64,000 nucleotides of DNA from Mercenaria mercenaria (Eukaryota > Mollusca > Bivalvia > Venerida > Veneridae), in NCBI RefSeq assembly GCF_021730395.1, contig NC_069370.1, positions 74,417,501-74,481,500 of the forward strand, written 5' to 3'. Both the position numbers and the translations under genes were made by a program. The notes beneath the pieces were generated by a model. That model was not told the origin of the DNA. It ran no database searches and saw only the letters and a program-made list of their open reading frames with translations. Positions 22,480 through 33,902 of the stretch are shown here, piece after piece. The stretch's first letter is position 1. Every line of letters starts with the position of its first letter.

Positions 22480-24510
22480 GTGAAAATACCAGAGATATTT
22501 CACTCTAATATTTCAATAATTCACTGAAAAACTTGTAATAAATTGATTGAAATAAATAGATAAAGCGAAGAACTAACTCCAGAAATATACTTTTTACTTC
22601 AAAACTAACATGTTTCGTCCATTGGACTTCATCAGAGTATAATAACAAAATAGTATGACGTCACAGGAAAGTACGACGTCAATGACGACGTCAAAAGACG
22701 TTACCCATTTTGGCGTAATATTCACATATAGTATAGGATCAAAAATAGATACTTATTCCCTGCAAAAATTGCAAAGCAAAAATAATATTAATACAGGCAA
22801 GGAAAACTGACTTATATGCAAAAATACATTAGGAAGAATCTGTGTGAAAAAATGAAAGACTAAAATAATATTTTAGCATTCATGCCATGAGGCCAGGCTG
22901 TATTCAATGTATGAATCCAACGAGTCTCTTTCAAGAGCCTAAACCAGTCATTTTTTACCAAGTCGATTGGCATGAAAGAAAAATCACTAACAGAGTGATT
23001 TTCAGAATTGAAATGTTCAGATACATTTGTAGGAGTATCAGGAAAATGTCTGATATCAAATTTATGGCTGTTCATTCTTTGAGAACATTTCTGATGTGTT
23101 TGTCCCACATATTGTAACTTACACTTTTTGCATGTGATTAAATAGATAACATTTTCAGACATGCAGTTAAGATTTTGTTTAACATCGTAAGTTTTTAAAG
23201 TTTGAGAGCTTGTAAACTGTACAGATTCAGTGATATTAGCGCAATGAGAACACCGTGTTCTATTACATTTAAGAACACCACCATTTACATCCGAAGACAT
23301 CAGGCTACTGTGAACCAAGATATCACTAAGATTTGTAGGTCGCTTGTAAGCAATAATTGGTTTGCATTTAACCAGGTTGCGTACACTGCTTTTCTCAGAT
23401 AGTTCAAAAATCCCCCAATATTTATTAAGGATCTGACCAATGTTTGGTAGGGATGGGTTGTATACGCAAACAAAGGGGATAATATCATCTGTGTTCTGCC
23501 TGTGATTGGTCATGGCTTCTTCAGTTGACAATGCTGATGCTTTATCTAAAGCATCATCAAGGATATGACTTGGATAATTACGATTTTGGAAATACGTTCG
23601 CAATTTCTCCAATTCATTTGTGAACAAATCATCATTAGAAGTGAGACGCCTGTATCGCTTAGCTTGGCTATACGGGATCCCTTTCTTGCATGAAAGAGGG
23701 TGACAGGATGAAAATTCAATGTATTGATATGTATTGGTTCCTTTTTTCACGAACAGAAAAATCAAAATTACTATCTCCTGTTCTACCAATATTAACATCA
23801 AGAAATGTAGCTGTATCTCTTGAATAACTGTGGGTGAATTTTATATTGGGATGGACATTGTTTAAACTGTCAATAAATTTAAGTAGGTCTGCTTCACTGT
23901 GTTCCCATATAAAAAAAAATGTCATCGAGGAAACGTAACCAAAGCGATGGGTTAACAGTAGTATTAGCTAGGAAATCGCTTTCCACTTTACCCATAAAAT
24001 GTGAAGCATAAGTAGGAGCCATACGTGTACCCATAGCAGTACCTAAAATTTGAACATAATTTTCATTATTGAACTGAAAATGGTTTTTAGTCAAGACTAG
24101 TTCAATAAGCTGGCAAATATCATTGACTGACTGATGTGACAAGTATGAATGAGCTTTGTCCAAATATTCCCGGCAAGCCTCTATCCCGTCATCATGCGGA
24201 ATATTAGTGTATAAGGATGAAACATCCATAGTAACCAAAAATGCATTAGGGGAGATATTAGGCATAGACCCTAGCTTTTTAATGAAGTCAGTAGAGTCTT
24301 TAACATATGAGGGCAGGGCTTCCATGTGTGGCTTCAAGATATTATCAATGTATTCAGATATGCCTTCAGTAACAGAGTTATACCCAGATACAATTGGCCG
24401 TCCCGGGTAACCAAGTGGTAGTTCTGAGTTAATATCTTTATGAATTTTAGGCAAGATAATAAATTGATTATAATACTCTATAATATGTGGCAAAAACATT
24501 TTTTGATACT
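22480..24510 (-). mobile_element. Penelope-like element, broken and 5'-truncated
   Basis: A fossil retroelement read on the minus strand, 5' side at high coordinates. A reverse transcriptase region (about 23.9-24.5 kb) shows LPKIHK, VTMDVSSLYTNIPH, GTAMGTRMAP and FLDDIF. A GIY-YIG endonuclease region (about 22.9-23.3 kb) shows NVIYLITCKKCKLQYVGQTH and a preceding Cys-rich CNRTRCSHC. RT followed by GIY-YIG is diagnostic of Penelope-like elements. The coding region is broken in about two places and the RT N-terminus is missing. A hammerhead-like motif lies in the 3' non-coding part, a known feature of this family. Probably moderately old. Confidence 0.88.
22595..22645 (-). ncRNA. Hammerhead-ribozyme-like motif of the Penelope-like element
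   Basis: On the minus strand: CTGATGA (22635-22629), then A, then GTCC-AAT-GGAC forming a four-pair stem II, then GAAA (22616-22613), then CATGTTAGT. The CUGANGA...GAAA core and a very short stem III region (palindromic AACATGTT, which could pair between two copies) match hammerheads known from Penelope-like elements. One extra A between CTGATGA and stem II departs from the minimal consensus and could lower or abolish activity. Stem I pairing (ACT with AGT) is short. Confidence 0.6.
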
Positions 24511-25820
24511 ATAAATCTATAAGACTGACCAAAAAAAGTTCCCACATGTTATACATGTACTTTCGTTGCAAGCGTAAGACCATCCCTCCGTTGTAATTTT
24601 ATCACAGAGATCTCAATGACCCAGTTACATTGGAGCTGCAATTACCCGCGACTATGCCCAGTCGTGCGACATAGAGCGGTCTTGGTCTGGTCGTCTTTTT
24701 CTATGATCACACAGTGTCCTGGCTTGCCTGCGACATGGAACATATTGATAGCACGACTGATTGCAAGACATCGAGGGATTTTACGATCACACAAGACCAC
24801 CTGCATTGTCAGGATTTGACTTACGATCATAAAAGTTCATATAACAAAATTCTGATGTCTGCTTATAAAGAAAAGGAAATAAAACCAAAAGTTATTTGAT
24901 CGTTTCATACATTTATTTGTATGAAGAGTCAGTACAACAAGTTTGATATTAATGTGTGTTAAGAAATGAGTAATATTTGTCCGGTGTTGCTGATACACTA
25001 TAATCTTGATCAAACAATTTCAAGTAAACATTTTGTGTCACTATTGTTATCAACTACTTCAATACAGGATGCAAAGTATCTATAAATGTCAGTCTATTTT
25101 AAAATACAGGAAATTATTCATGTACCTTATATTAAGTGCGCAGACGACAATCCTTGAAATATAACCAACACATTTACAAAGCATATATGTTTGAACCTTC
25201 TTCCAAAAACAAAATAATTTGAACTAATGTGTCAATGTTAGAAAAAATATGCAGCAAGATCGATACTCGAACCCAACCGTGATGCTGCTCTAACAAGTCA
25301 GCACATCACTCCTCTTGGACACATGATTTACATAACTTCCCATCAACAACTTTACAAGGCCAATTAAGACTGCATGGTATTTTAGCAAAAATACAATACT
25401 TATACAATATACAACAAAACAACATCATGGTCTTACGTCACGATAATGCTCATGAACTTAATTAAAAACAGTCATTAACTTAACATTTAGTTTTGAAAAT
25501 GCAATTTAGATATATAAGTGATAAATAAAATTTCATTATCAAACTAAGCTGCGACTGAAATTCTTTTGTGATCCAGGGGCCTGAAATTATTCTATTAATA
25601 TCAACTAATCACTCATGTTTCTCCCATAGATATTATGTGCTCTCCCACAGATATTGTGTGATATATACAATTTGAAATAAACATTAGTATTATGTTATGT
25701 TATACATTGGTATTAGAAGTTGTCGACATTTACAGACGACAACATTGAATTAAATTATGTGAACCCTCTCTCGACAAGGGGTTTTATTACTCTAAAAGGA
25801 ATTTCAACGGTTTGATTACT
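24511..25820. other. Intergenic, no gene seen
   Basis: AT-rich DNA with short opposing frames at 24616-24899 that lack domains. A GATCAT/ATGATC-rich patch lies at about 24640-24830. No RNA gene or transposon ends recognised. Confidence 0.4.
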
Positions 25821-25829
25821 CACAAAAGT

Positions 25830-26165
25830 TGTGTTATAATGTTCATTCTAATATGCTTGTCTCTGTTAAAACATGCTTATGCTAGAATGACGTCACGTTA
25901 ACGTCCGGTGACGTCAAAGTTTTTGTTGCGACCAAGAAAGAGCGCAACTACATCTACTGTTTTAGATTAAAGGCATATTAGAATCGAAATAATTTATAAC
26001 AAAACCGTGTTTTAACACTATTTATACACTCGGGCGGTAATATCTCGTACAAATAATTTCACTCGGGCTGCGCCCTCGAAATTATTACGCCCGACGTATA
26101 ACCGCCCATTGTGCATAGATAGTGTTAAAACACTCTTTTGCTATAAATTATTTCTTAAATAGGTA
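25830..26165 (+). mobile_element. Hairpin MITE family P, copy 1 (carries TGACGTCA sites)
   Basis: Contains TCTAATATGCTTGTCTCTGT, AATGACGTCACGTTAACGTC, GGTGACGTCAAAG and TTTTTGTTGCGACCAAGAAA, then an imperfect palindrome: TTTAACACTATTTATACACT facing TAGATAGTGTTAAAACACTC around TTTCACTCGGGCTGCGCCCTCG. Related copies: 58300-58640 (minus) and 60930-61260 (plus). No coding content. Non-autonomous. Confidence 0.8.
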
Positions 26166-26169
26166 ACAA

Positions 26170-26904
26170 GTAATCAGAATGAACTTGTCAAACTTACGTT
26201 TAGTAAAGTGAACTCACTGAACAGTATCCCAAACAAATTTGAAGCCAGTCCACTTGTCTGCTCGTAAACAGTAATAAATACAATAAAGCCAAAAAACGTA
26301 ACTAAAACTAGAACATGACGTACTTGAAGTTACAAGATTTGCATGGTAAAATTTCTTTAATTTTAGAAACTTATGTTATACAGTTGGAGTCGTTTATAGT
26401 ACACGATCTTAGAACCACAAAGTTAGTACAAATTTCAATCAGGAGACGAAAAACGTTTTGTGTTGTCGTAATGGAATGTCTTAAATATGGTGTACTACAT
26501 TTCTTATGCCATTGTGTAAGAAAAGGCATTCACGATCTCATGTTCTTCTGTTATAAATATCTTAGTGTTTTCATTTTTATTGAACCTATATGTATACAAA
26601 CAAATCAAGTATCATATAGCCCCTATTTATTTTCGGAACATTATAAGTCTTGTTATCACAATGTAATTATCTTTATTATATACCTACATAAATTCTGTCA
26701 AAAATTCGGATTGTATTTCAAAAGTAAGTATGACCAGGCAGAAAAAAAATCCGTATTGTACCTTTTCTACTGTATGTTGCCGGACTACTTTCATTGAATA
26801 TGCATGAACTGACACAATTATATAAATAGCGCACATTAAAACATCACTCATTTCATTTTAACATCAACAAATATTTAAGATTTTGTTCGATTACAAATAA
26901 ACAA
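26170..26904. other. AT-rich spacer with one long but doubtful frame
   Basis: A 160-codon plus-strand frame (26315-26797) has the skewed composition of AT-rich noise (rich in F, I, Y, C, K), no signal peptide or domain, and no splice or promoter support. I leave it as non-coding, with low certainty. Confidence 0.4.
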
Positions 26905-27112
26905 ACGAAAAGGTGGAGGTATATAATAAAAGGGTCATTACAACAGTAGCTGGATCTGGGATTTTGTATTCGGCTCTCGTGGACTTTGCAAGGGCGCTTG
27001 CGCGCCTCGTGAGGTCCGAACTGGCAAAATCCACTCGAGCCGAATACAGCATCCCAGAACGAGCTACTGTTATAATAACCCTATTATATGTACCGGCAAA
27101 CTGATTTTCACT
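26905..27112. mobile_element. Hairpin MITE, near-palindromic
   Basis: One half reads ACAACAGTAGCTGGATCTGG then GGCTCTCGTGGACTTTGC; the other half mirrors it as GCAAAATCCACTCGAGCC and CCAGAACGAGCTACTGTTAT. Because of this symmetry, both strands encode almost the same peptide (LYSALVDFA and LYSARVDFA), a signature of a palindrome, not a gene. Confidence 0.8.
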
Positions 27113-27980
27113 TTGCATCTGAAACAAACAAACCAACCATAATATCTCAAATTAAGTACCTTGTATTTGTTAAATAACCAGATAAAATATAGTTGAACAA
27201 TACCTACGGTTGAGAAACAAAAATGTACTTCAAATAACGGTAAATATTCAATTCTAGAAATCCATGCCATGTCAAAAAAGTGACCGACTTATTCAGACAG
27301 AAACATGTGATATGTAGCAAGAACAATAAGAAAATAAATGAATAAAGAGAAATAAAAAATGTAAATAAGGTTAAAAATTATATTTAAAATAATATTATTA
27401 TGCTAGACTAAAATAGACAGAGATTAATGAAGCAACAAGGTCGAGATTCTATGAAATGCAATGGTTTTTACAAATGTTTGACACTCGTTCATTCAGACAG
27501 AACATGTGTAATATGTGATATACCTTCCTTAATCGACACTTCTTGATGAGAAATATCTAGCTACATCGACAAAATATTACATGTAGTTGATATCAGTCTA
27601 TCTAATTGCTAACCGAAAAACAACACTTGCATTTTGTTGTCCCTTTAATAAATAACTGGTACTTCTTTCAGCCCACACCTCACTACATTGACATACATTT
27701 TGTTTCTATGTTCAATATAATCATGTGTGTCAATGTTTTTTAAATGTTTTAAAAATGTAAAAAGCGTAAACTGCAATTAATATCACAAAAAAACTTTAAT
27801 GAACGTTTTTAATCTTTTGGACACAATCATTGGACAGTAGTTAAAATGGCATTATATATGAAAAAACTAGACTTATTCAAACTAATAAAATGCTGTATAC
27901 ATCACGGGACTTGTAGACATGTAAAATACCTAGGAAAATGTACGCATAACATTCGAAAGAAGTTTAAGTTATATCAATAA
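27113..27980. other. 3' flank of the SAARP-like gene, no other gene
   Basis: AT-rich DNA downstream (minus strand) of the SAARP-like stop codon. It should include the 3' UTR. No clear AATAAA just after the stop; a weak ATTAAA-like signal lies near 27793 on the minus strand. Confidence 0.35.
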
Positions 27981-30900
27981 TTAAAGCATATAGAATAAAA
28001 CACCGACTGCAGCTAGCATAAAAGCGGAAATAGTTTCCTTCACAGCACTGTTGGTGCCGTCTGGGTTTAGAAAAATTGTTGGATCATATAAGATGCTGGT
28101 CGTGAACTTTGGGAACCGGAAGCGGAAGATCTGTTTGCTGCCCTGCGTTATCAGCTTAGGATAATCTGTTGCCATATCAACAAGGTCTGCTGCACCGTCA
28201 ACTTTTATCTAAAAGTGGTACACATGTATGAATAATTAAACAGAGCATGTTAGTACAATGACATATTTGCATATATCCGTCTAGAAAGGGTTCATGTCAA
28301 TCTTACTTGGTATCAAAATCATACAGATACGAATAAAACACAATTCTTTAAATGTGCGTTCAATGAAATGTAGTCTACTCTACTCAAGCGGGATAATATT
28401 TCCACTTCAAATTTAATATATTTTCCACAGAAAAAAAAATGTGACAGTTTCCCATGGTATTTAGTAAGGAAATATAAGACATTTTTCATGCGAATAACTG
28501 GTAGGGAAATATAATAATTTCTTATGGGAATAGTTGGCATGGATATGTGACATTTTAACGAAATGTGATGGTTTCCTATGATCACCCCTATAAACGACTG
28601 TACTCCCCCTCTTCCTGTTGCGACCGATCGAAACAATAAGCAGACCGCTAATGATAATATTTGGAACAGAAATGTAGTAAATAACCAATTTTAAATAAAC
28701 TGGCAGTTTCCAAAGGCTATTTCAGTAATAAAAATGTGATTTATGTTTAAAGCAATTTCGATCACTAGACCCCCTATCTAAAAAAATTGTTCATACACAT
28801 TGTATTTTCAAACATCTAAATGGTTTATTTCAAAAACTGATTGTTCGAAGAAATACTAGATCTATACCCATGTCTAGGCTATAAACAAACATTCCGCTCA
28901 TTGGTATAATTAATTCAACAGATCTTATTGATCCGAGTAGAAGTATATCAATAAACACATTGTCTTAGCCTTATCTATGTCACTGTCAATTTGTAACTAG
29001 ATACTTGCTATTTCTCATTTTCTCCACTCCATGCAAAAATGTATGATTACCATCATGGAATTACAAAAGAATACAGTTATTTTGTGGTGCGTCTTTAAGG
29101 TAACTACTAAGTATTTAAAATTGAACCTCAAACAAGAGCTGTCACTGTTAGTGACAAACGCCCCCGAAGTGTGCCAAAGAATGCTACAGTTGTCTGCGCA
29201 AAATATGCCAGAATAGTTTAGGTATGAATCATTTTGTGACCAGATAAAAAACTAGATGCCCACGGGCAACATGTCGAGCCCGCCCTTTGACCCATAACTG
29301 TAATCTTGACCGTTGAGATAGAGTCAGTCTCACTGAGTTAAACATTCATGCAAAATATAAACAAAATTTCTCAATGCATGTCAAAGTTATGGGCTGGACA
29401 AGATCTGACATGACCTTTGACCTCCAACTTGACCTTTGAGATAGGAACCTGAGGTTTGCGCATGACACACCGTCTCACTGAGGTTAACATTCATGTTAAA
29501 TATAAACAAGATTGTTCAATGCATGTCAAAGTTATGGTCCGGAAAAACAAATCCGGACGGACGCACGCACTGACGCACGGACGCACGCACATACACCGAA
29601 CACCATTTGGACAACTATGTCTTCGCATCCGCAAGCGGGCTCGACAAAAAGTTCTCCAAAGGTAACCTTGACCTTGGAGCTATGGGTCTGGTTCTTGAGC
29701 ATGACACACCAACTCATTATAGGGAACAATTGTGACAAGTAATTTTAACATCCCTTGATGGATGGCAGAGTTATTGACCGGACAAGAAACGTACAATGTT
29801 AACCTTTGACTTCTGTGACCTTGACCTTGAAGCTAGGGGTCTTTGTCTTGCGTCTGACACGTCATCTCAATATAGGGAACGTTTATGCCAAGTAATTTTA
29901 AAATCTCTCCATCGATGGAAGAGTTATGTAACGGGCATGTTAATCTTTAACCTCTAAATGTGACCTTGACCTTAGAGTTAGGGGTCTGGTTGTTGTGCAT
30001 GACACGTTTTCTCGTTATGGGAATTATTTATGCCACGTAATTTTGAAATCCCTTGATGAATGGCAGAGTTACGAACCGGACATGAAACAGACCCTATTAA
30101 CCTTTGACTTGACTTCTAAGTGTGACCTTGATCTTGGAGCTAGGGGTCTGGGTCTTGCGCGTGACACATGTTCTCATTATGGTAAACATTTATGCCAAGT
30201 TGTTTCAAAATTCCTTCATGGATGACAGAGTTATATACCGGACACGAAAAAGATCCTATTAACCTTTGACTTCTAAGTATGACCTTGACCTTGGAGATAG
30301 GGATCTGGGTCTTGCGCCTGACACATTTTCTGATTATGATTAACATTTATGCCAAGCTATTTTAAAATCCCTTCATGGATGGCAGAGTTACAGCCCGGAC
30401 AAGAATTTACAAAGTTACAGTCGGACGGACAGTGTGATTTTAATATGCCCACCTTCGGGGGCATAAATATCAAAGAACTTACTGTAGTGTAAAAAAATGT
30501 TATTTGCTGAAACATCGTTTAAAGATGTAAGGGGGTTATTAATAAATAAATAAAAACCTAAAATTATCAAATGTTTTTGTTAAAATTCACGAAATAGATA
30601 TATGCTTAATAATAACATAATATATTAAGCCGCATTAGCTCTAGTGGATTTAAATTGTGCACTAGTCACTAGTGTACAGGTATTTACAGCTATGCTTTGC
30701 ACGGAATGTCACGGATCAGAGGGGTGGGTAGACTGGCTGTACTCATTACTATAACCCGGCGCTGAGTTAACAAACTGTAGGGAATCTAAAGTGATAGTAT
30801 ATTCATGGCATGGTACATATCTAAGAATAACAAACCTTTCTCGACAACATTGTGCTACCACTATCTCCTAGTGTATACGTATTTCCCGACTCCGAGTCAG

Positions 30901-32001
30901 CTCTTGTCGCACTGCCACTTTTACCCTTCATTACGATGTCAAAGTCCAGGTATTCTCCCATCTCATTCTGCTTGCAAGAACTTGAACCGTCACAAAACGA
31001 CCAGCTGGTAATATCAATATTGATTTTTACATTTCCTGCAAAAACATTAACTGTTTAGTTAATTTATTATTCAAACTAATCAAAACACACCTTGTTCAGA
31101 TACACTACATAAGATATATATAGACTGCTTGTTTATTAGATTTTGTGCAAACTGTAGAGTGACGTATAACAAATGTCAGGTAAAGGGGCCTTATTTGGTA
31201 TTAATGTTTTTCTACTTCTTCAATTTACACTTTAAAGTTAACCTTACATTTGATTTTATAAATACTTTGCAATAAGCAAACTAGCTTTATCTAAAATATT
31301 AAGTGCATTTACACAATGACATACCAGCTTTCACGGAAACAGTTTCATTCTCTTGTACAATATCTCCGCTTTCTTTGAATATATACATGTGGACTTTAAG
31401 AGAAGCCCCGTTCTTTAAGGCTGACTCGAATGTCAAACGCTGAACTCCGATGCTGGTACCCGGATACTCCTCTTCTACTATAGGCCTGTAAACATGAAAT
31501 GACTTTTTTAGATATATCATAGAAACGTGTATAATAAATTTCAACAGGAGGAAGGGGCTTTATGCTTTGCACTGCCAGGGCGTCCCATAATTTTGAAAAA
31601 AAAAACACTTGAAATTAAACGATTTCACAGTACAAAGAAATTGTCGAAGTTTTCATGATAGTCAACATTTAACAGTGAGATATTTTTCTTTCAGGAAACT
31701 CGGTGTTAAATAAACAAAAGCTACATAATTTATACCAGATGTGTCGCACTTTTTTTTGAGAGTTTGTTTTTGAAATCCAAAGAACGACTCAATTTCTTTC
31801 CTTCTGTAAATAATTTAAAATCTAGCATTGGCAAAGGATTACAGGACCATTAATATATATATCTAAAGTTGTCTTACTTGAATGTAAACGGCTGGTTGGC
31901 GAAAGTGTTTGTCACATGAGAAGATTCTTTAACTGCACTGCCGTCAGACTTTTTCTCCGACAGATTGTCGAACTCTAATGTAATGCTTTTCTTTGAATCT
32001 C
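27981..32001 (-). CDS. SAARP-like acidic matrix protein, 3' half, four exons
   Basis: Exons, 5' to 3': 31878-32001, 31325-31485, 30836-31035 and 27981-28208. Every junction has GT/AG and matching phase (2-40 codons-2; 1-53-1; 2-66-0; 75 codons plus stop). The product has ITLEFDNLSEKKSDG, FANQPFTF, VHMYIFKESGDI, ETVSVKAG, ITSWSFCDGSSSCKQ, GEYLDFDIVMKGKSG, GSTMLSRK, DYPKL and FRFPKFTTSILYDPT, then a hydrophobic tail AFMLAAVGVLFYML suggesting a GPI anchor or membrane end. It aligns block by block with the exons at 8.2-10.8 kb. The family (coral SAARPs; family-level recognition from memory) is secreted and acidic. The signal-peptide exon is not visible upstream. A mineralisation role is inference. 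Confidence 0.8.
28209..29129. other. Last intron of the SAARP-like gene, left part
   Basis: Intronic AT-rich DNA with no recognisable element. Around 28470-28690 there are loosely repeated phrases (GGAAATATAA, GTGACATTTTAACG) suggesting an eroded tandem repeat. The rest of the intron is filled by the GAGCTGTCACT repeat element. Confidence 0.4.
29130..30475 (+). mobile_element. 'GAGCTGTCACT' repeat element with internal tandem array
   Basis: It begins AAGAGCTGTCACTGTTAGTG, then ACAAACGCCCCCGAAGTGTG, and ends CCACCTTCGGGGGCATAAAT, so the ends share an inverted CCCCCGAA/TTCGGGGG. Inside are about five units of roughly 150 bp with TGACCTTGACCTTGGAGCTA, GGTCTTGCGC and TTTTAAAATCCCTTCATGGA (starts near 29750, 29900, 30050, 30210, 30365). 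A GACGGACGCACGCAC repeat lies at 29550-29592. It sits in the last intron of the SAARP-like gene. Confidence 0.75.
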
Positions 32002-33614
32002 CTGCACAACAAGAAAATTATGAAGAGTGTTAAGACAGCATTTTTAAAACAGATCCTGAAACTTTTTTTTCAAGAAAAAAGATTAAAAAACGTAAAAAAG
32101 ATTCCTGAATTCAATGCATGCTATAGATGAACATAAGTATCTATTTAAAGTATTTTATCTACTATGAAATCATAAATATTCACAGAAACTAATTTTCTCA
32201 AGTTTTGTAAATCCCGCGAGAAAGCAAAGTTCCAATTCCTTTATCTTAATAAGCGGAAACCCATTAATTGATGCTCAAAGAAAATAGCCGCTTTGGGCAA
32301 CATCACGAAATATTGTACCCACGAAATTGCATGATTTTACAGTATAAAATCTTAAAGTAAAGAAATACGAAATTGCATGATTTTACAGTATAAAATCTTA
32401 AAGTAATGAATTTCTATATGTTATATTTGAACATTTCGTAACGCCTCGGATTTTGGACATTATAATAACTGCGTACTTTTTTTCGAAAAAGCTCCATTTT
32501 AACGCATATTGACATGGCAGATTGTCAAGTTTACTAATACACAGAAACGACTCAGTCATATCGTACGCTTCTCATATAAGATGAAAAGGCTAACTTCCTT
32601 GTTTTCAAAGTGTCGGTTTCTTCTTAAGCGTTAAAATATGGAATTAATTCATTTTTACCGAGCTGAAAATATCTTCCTTTTGGCTCAAAGAGCAAACTGA
32701 TGAACAGTTTTATACACAGATCTTTTGTACAAAATAATTTCCGCAAAAAATATAACCACGGCTTGTTTAGGAAGGCTTAATACAACATTGACGAAAACTT
32801 AGTAATGACAATTTCTTTATGTTATTTTATACAATAGCTTTCATCCCGTGAAAGTCAAATTATGTAGTCAAATTATGTTTAGCAGTTTGAACATAATAAA
32901 CTAATAAATTTTCGAAAAACTGATTTGTATAAATGGGCCATTTTCTTCTTACTATGATTTATACAGATTTAAAGGGTACCTAAGTAATAAACTTAACATA
33001 AACTAAAATACTTTACACGATGCGTTAAGTTTAAAAAGTACACATTTTTTATGAATAAGAGTAAAAACCGGTCCTTACTGGTTTGCTGGGCTAATGAGTC
33101 GAAGTTTAACAACAGAAGTGTCGAAATATATTTCTGATGGCATGTAATGAAACACAGGGATTTTCTTACTGGGTAATAGTCATACCTATTGACCATCGGT
33201 TCTTTGGTTCTTGGCCAATAGTTTTGACTACAGAATGGCGGTCCTTGTTACCTGACTATGGACTGGCGGGCTACAGTTTTGAATATTCAATAAGTATTGT
33301 TTGTTTTTTTAAGATTCTAAATAAAAATCGCCTGTCCATAATTTGTATCATAAGACCAGTCTGTTTCAGCACACGTTAGCTGGGCTTAAGTAAAGATAAA
33401 AGATCTGTGAACATTTATTTCTGATGCCAAGTAATAAAACACATACTGATCAGCTCCCACGTCAAAAATATTTAGTCAGGTCGGCTTGACATTTGACCTG
33501 CATGTTATTCAATAAGTGTATAATTCACACACACCTAGCCATGTGGTAAATTATGTTCTATAATGGGTGCCCACAATCTGACGTGACCTTGTTCGAACAA
33601 AGTTTAAAACTGAC
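32002..33614. other. Upstream of the visible SAARP-like exons, no exon found
   Basis: The missing first-domain and signal-peptide exons of the SAARP-like gene should lie here or beyond. I found none. A perfect-looking 46 bp tandem duplication (unit starting ACGAAATTGCATGATTTTAC) lies at 32322-32413. The Harbinger left end begins at 33615, so a 29 kb insertion may have separated this gene from its 5' exons. Confidence 0.5.
32322..32413. repeat. 46 bp tandem duplication, two copies
   Basis: Two adjacent copies start ACGAAATTGC at 32322 and 32368 and run through AGTATAAAATCTTAAAGTAA. They differ by only one or two bases at the end, so the duplication is recent. Confidence 0.9.
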
Positions 33615-33800
33615 CTGGGTCCGTATTTCAGTAGCATCTAAGAAAATACATTTAAGATAAGGAAAATCTTAATTTTATTTCCTTAGGTAAGATAAAAAGT
33701 AATCTTAAACTTAAGTCCTATTCTAAAATGAACTTAAGAAATTCTTAGCTAAGAAAATCTTAAGTTTGACAAAGTAACTTAAGTAAAATCTTAACCCGTT
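33615..33800 (+). repeat. Left Harbinger TIR and subterminal CTTAAG cluster
   Basis: After the TIR come repeated words: ATTTAAGATAAGG, AATCTTAATTT, TCCTTAGGTAAGAT, TAATCTTAAACTTAAGTCC, GAACTTAAGAAATTCTTAG, AATCTTAAG, TAACTTAAG and AATCTTAACCC. Roughly ten CTTAA-type sites in 160 bp is far above background. The Myb-like start codon is only about 100 bp further on. Binding by the element's own Myb-like protein is a reasonable inference. Confidence 0.75.
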
Positions 33801-33902
33801 GTCAAGCATATTTGGAAATTCCCACGCCTAAATATAGTAACGGAAGTATCAAAACGGATATGACAAATCACCGCGCGCATATCACCTGTCAAAGCAGACG
33901 GA

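Noticed and set aside
24616-24899. Opposing 60-67 codon frames
   Set aside because: No domain, no paired ends, no similarity that I can name.
26315-26797. 160-codon plus-strand frame
   Set aside because: AT-driven composition, no signal, domain or splice support; typical of chance frames in AT-rich DNA.
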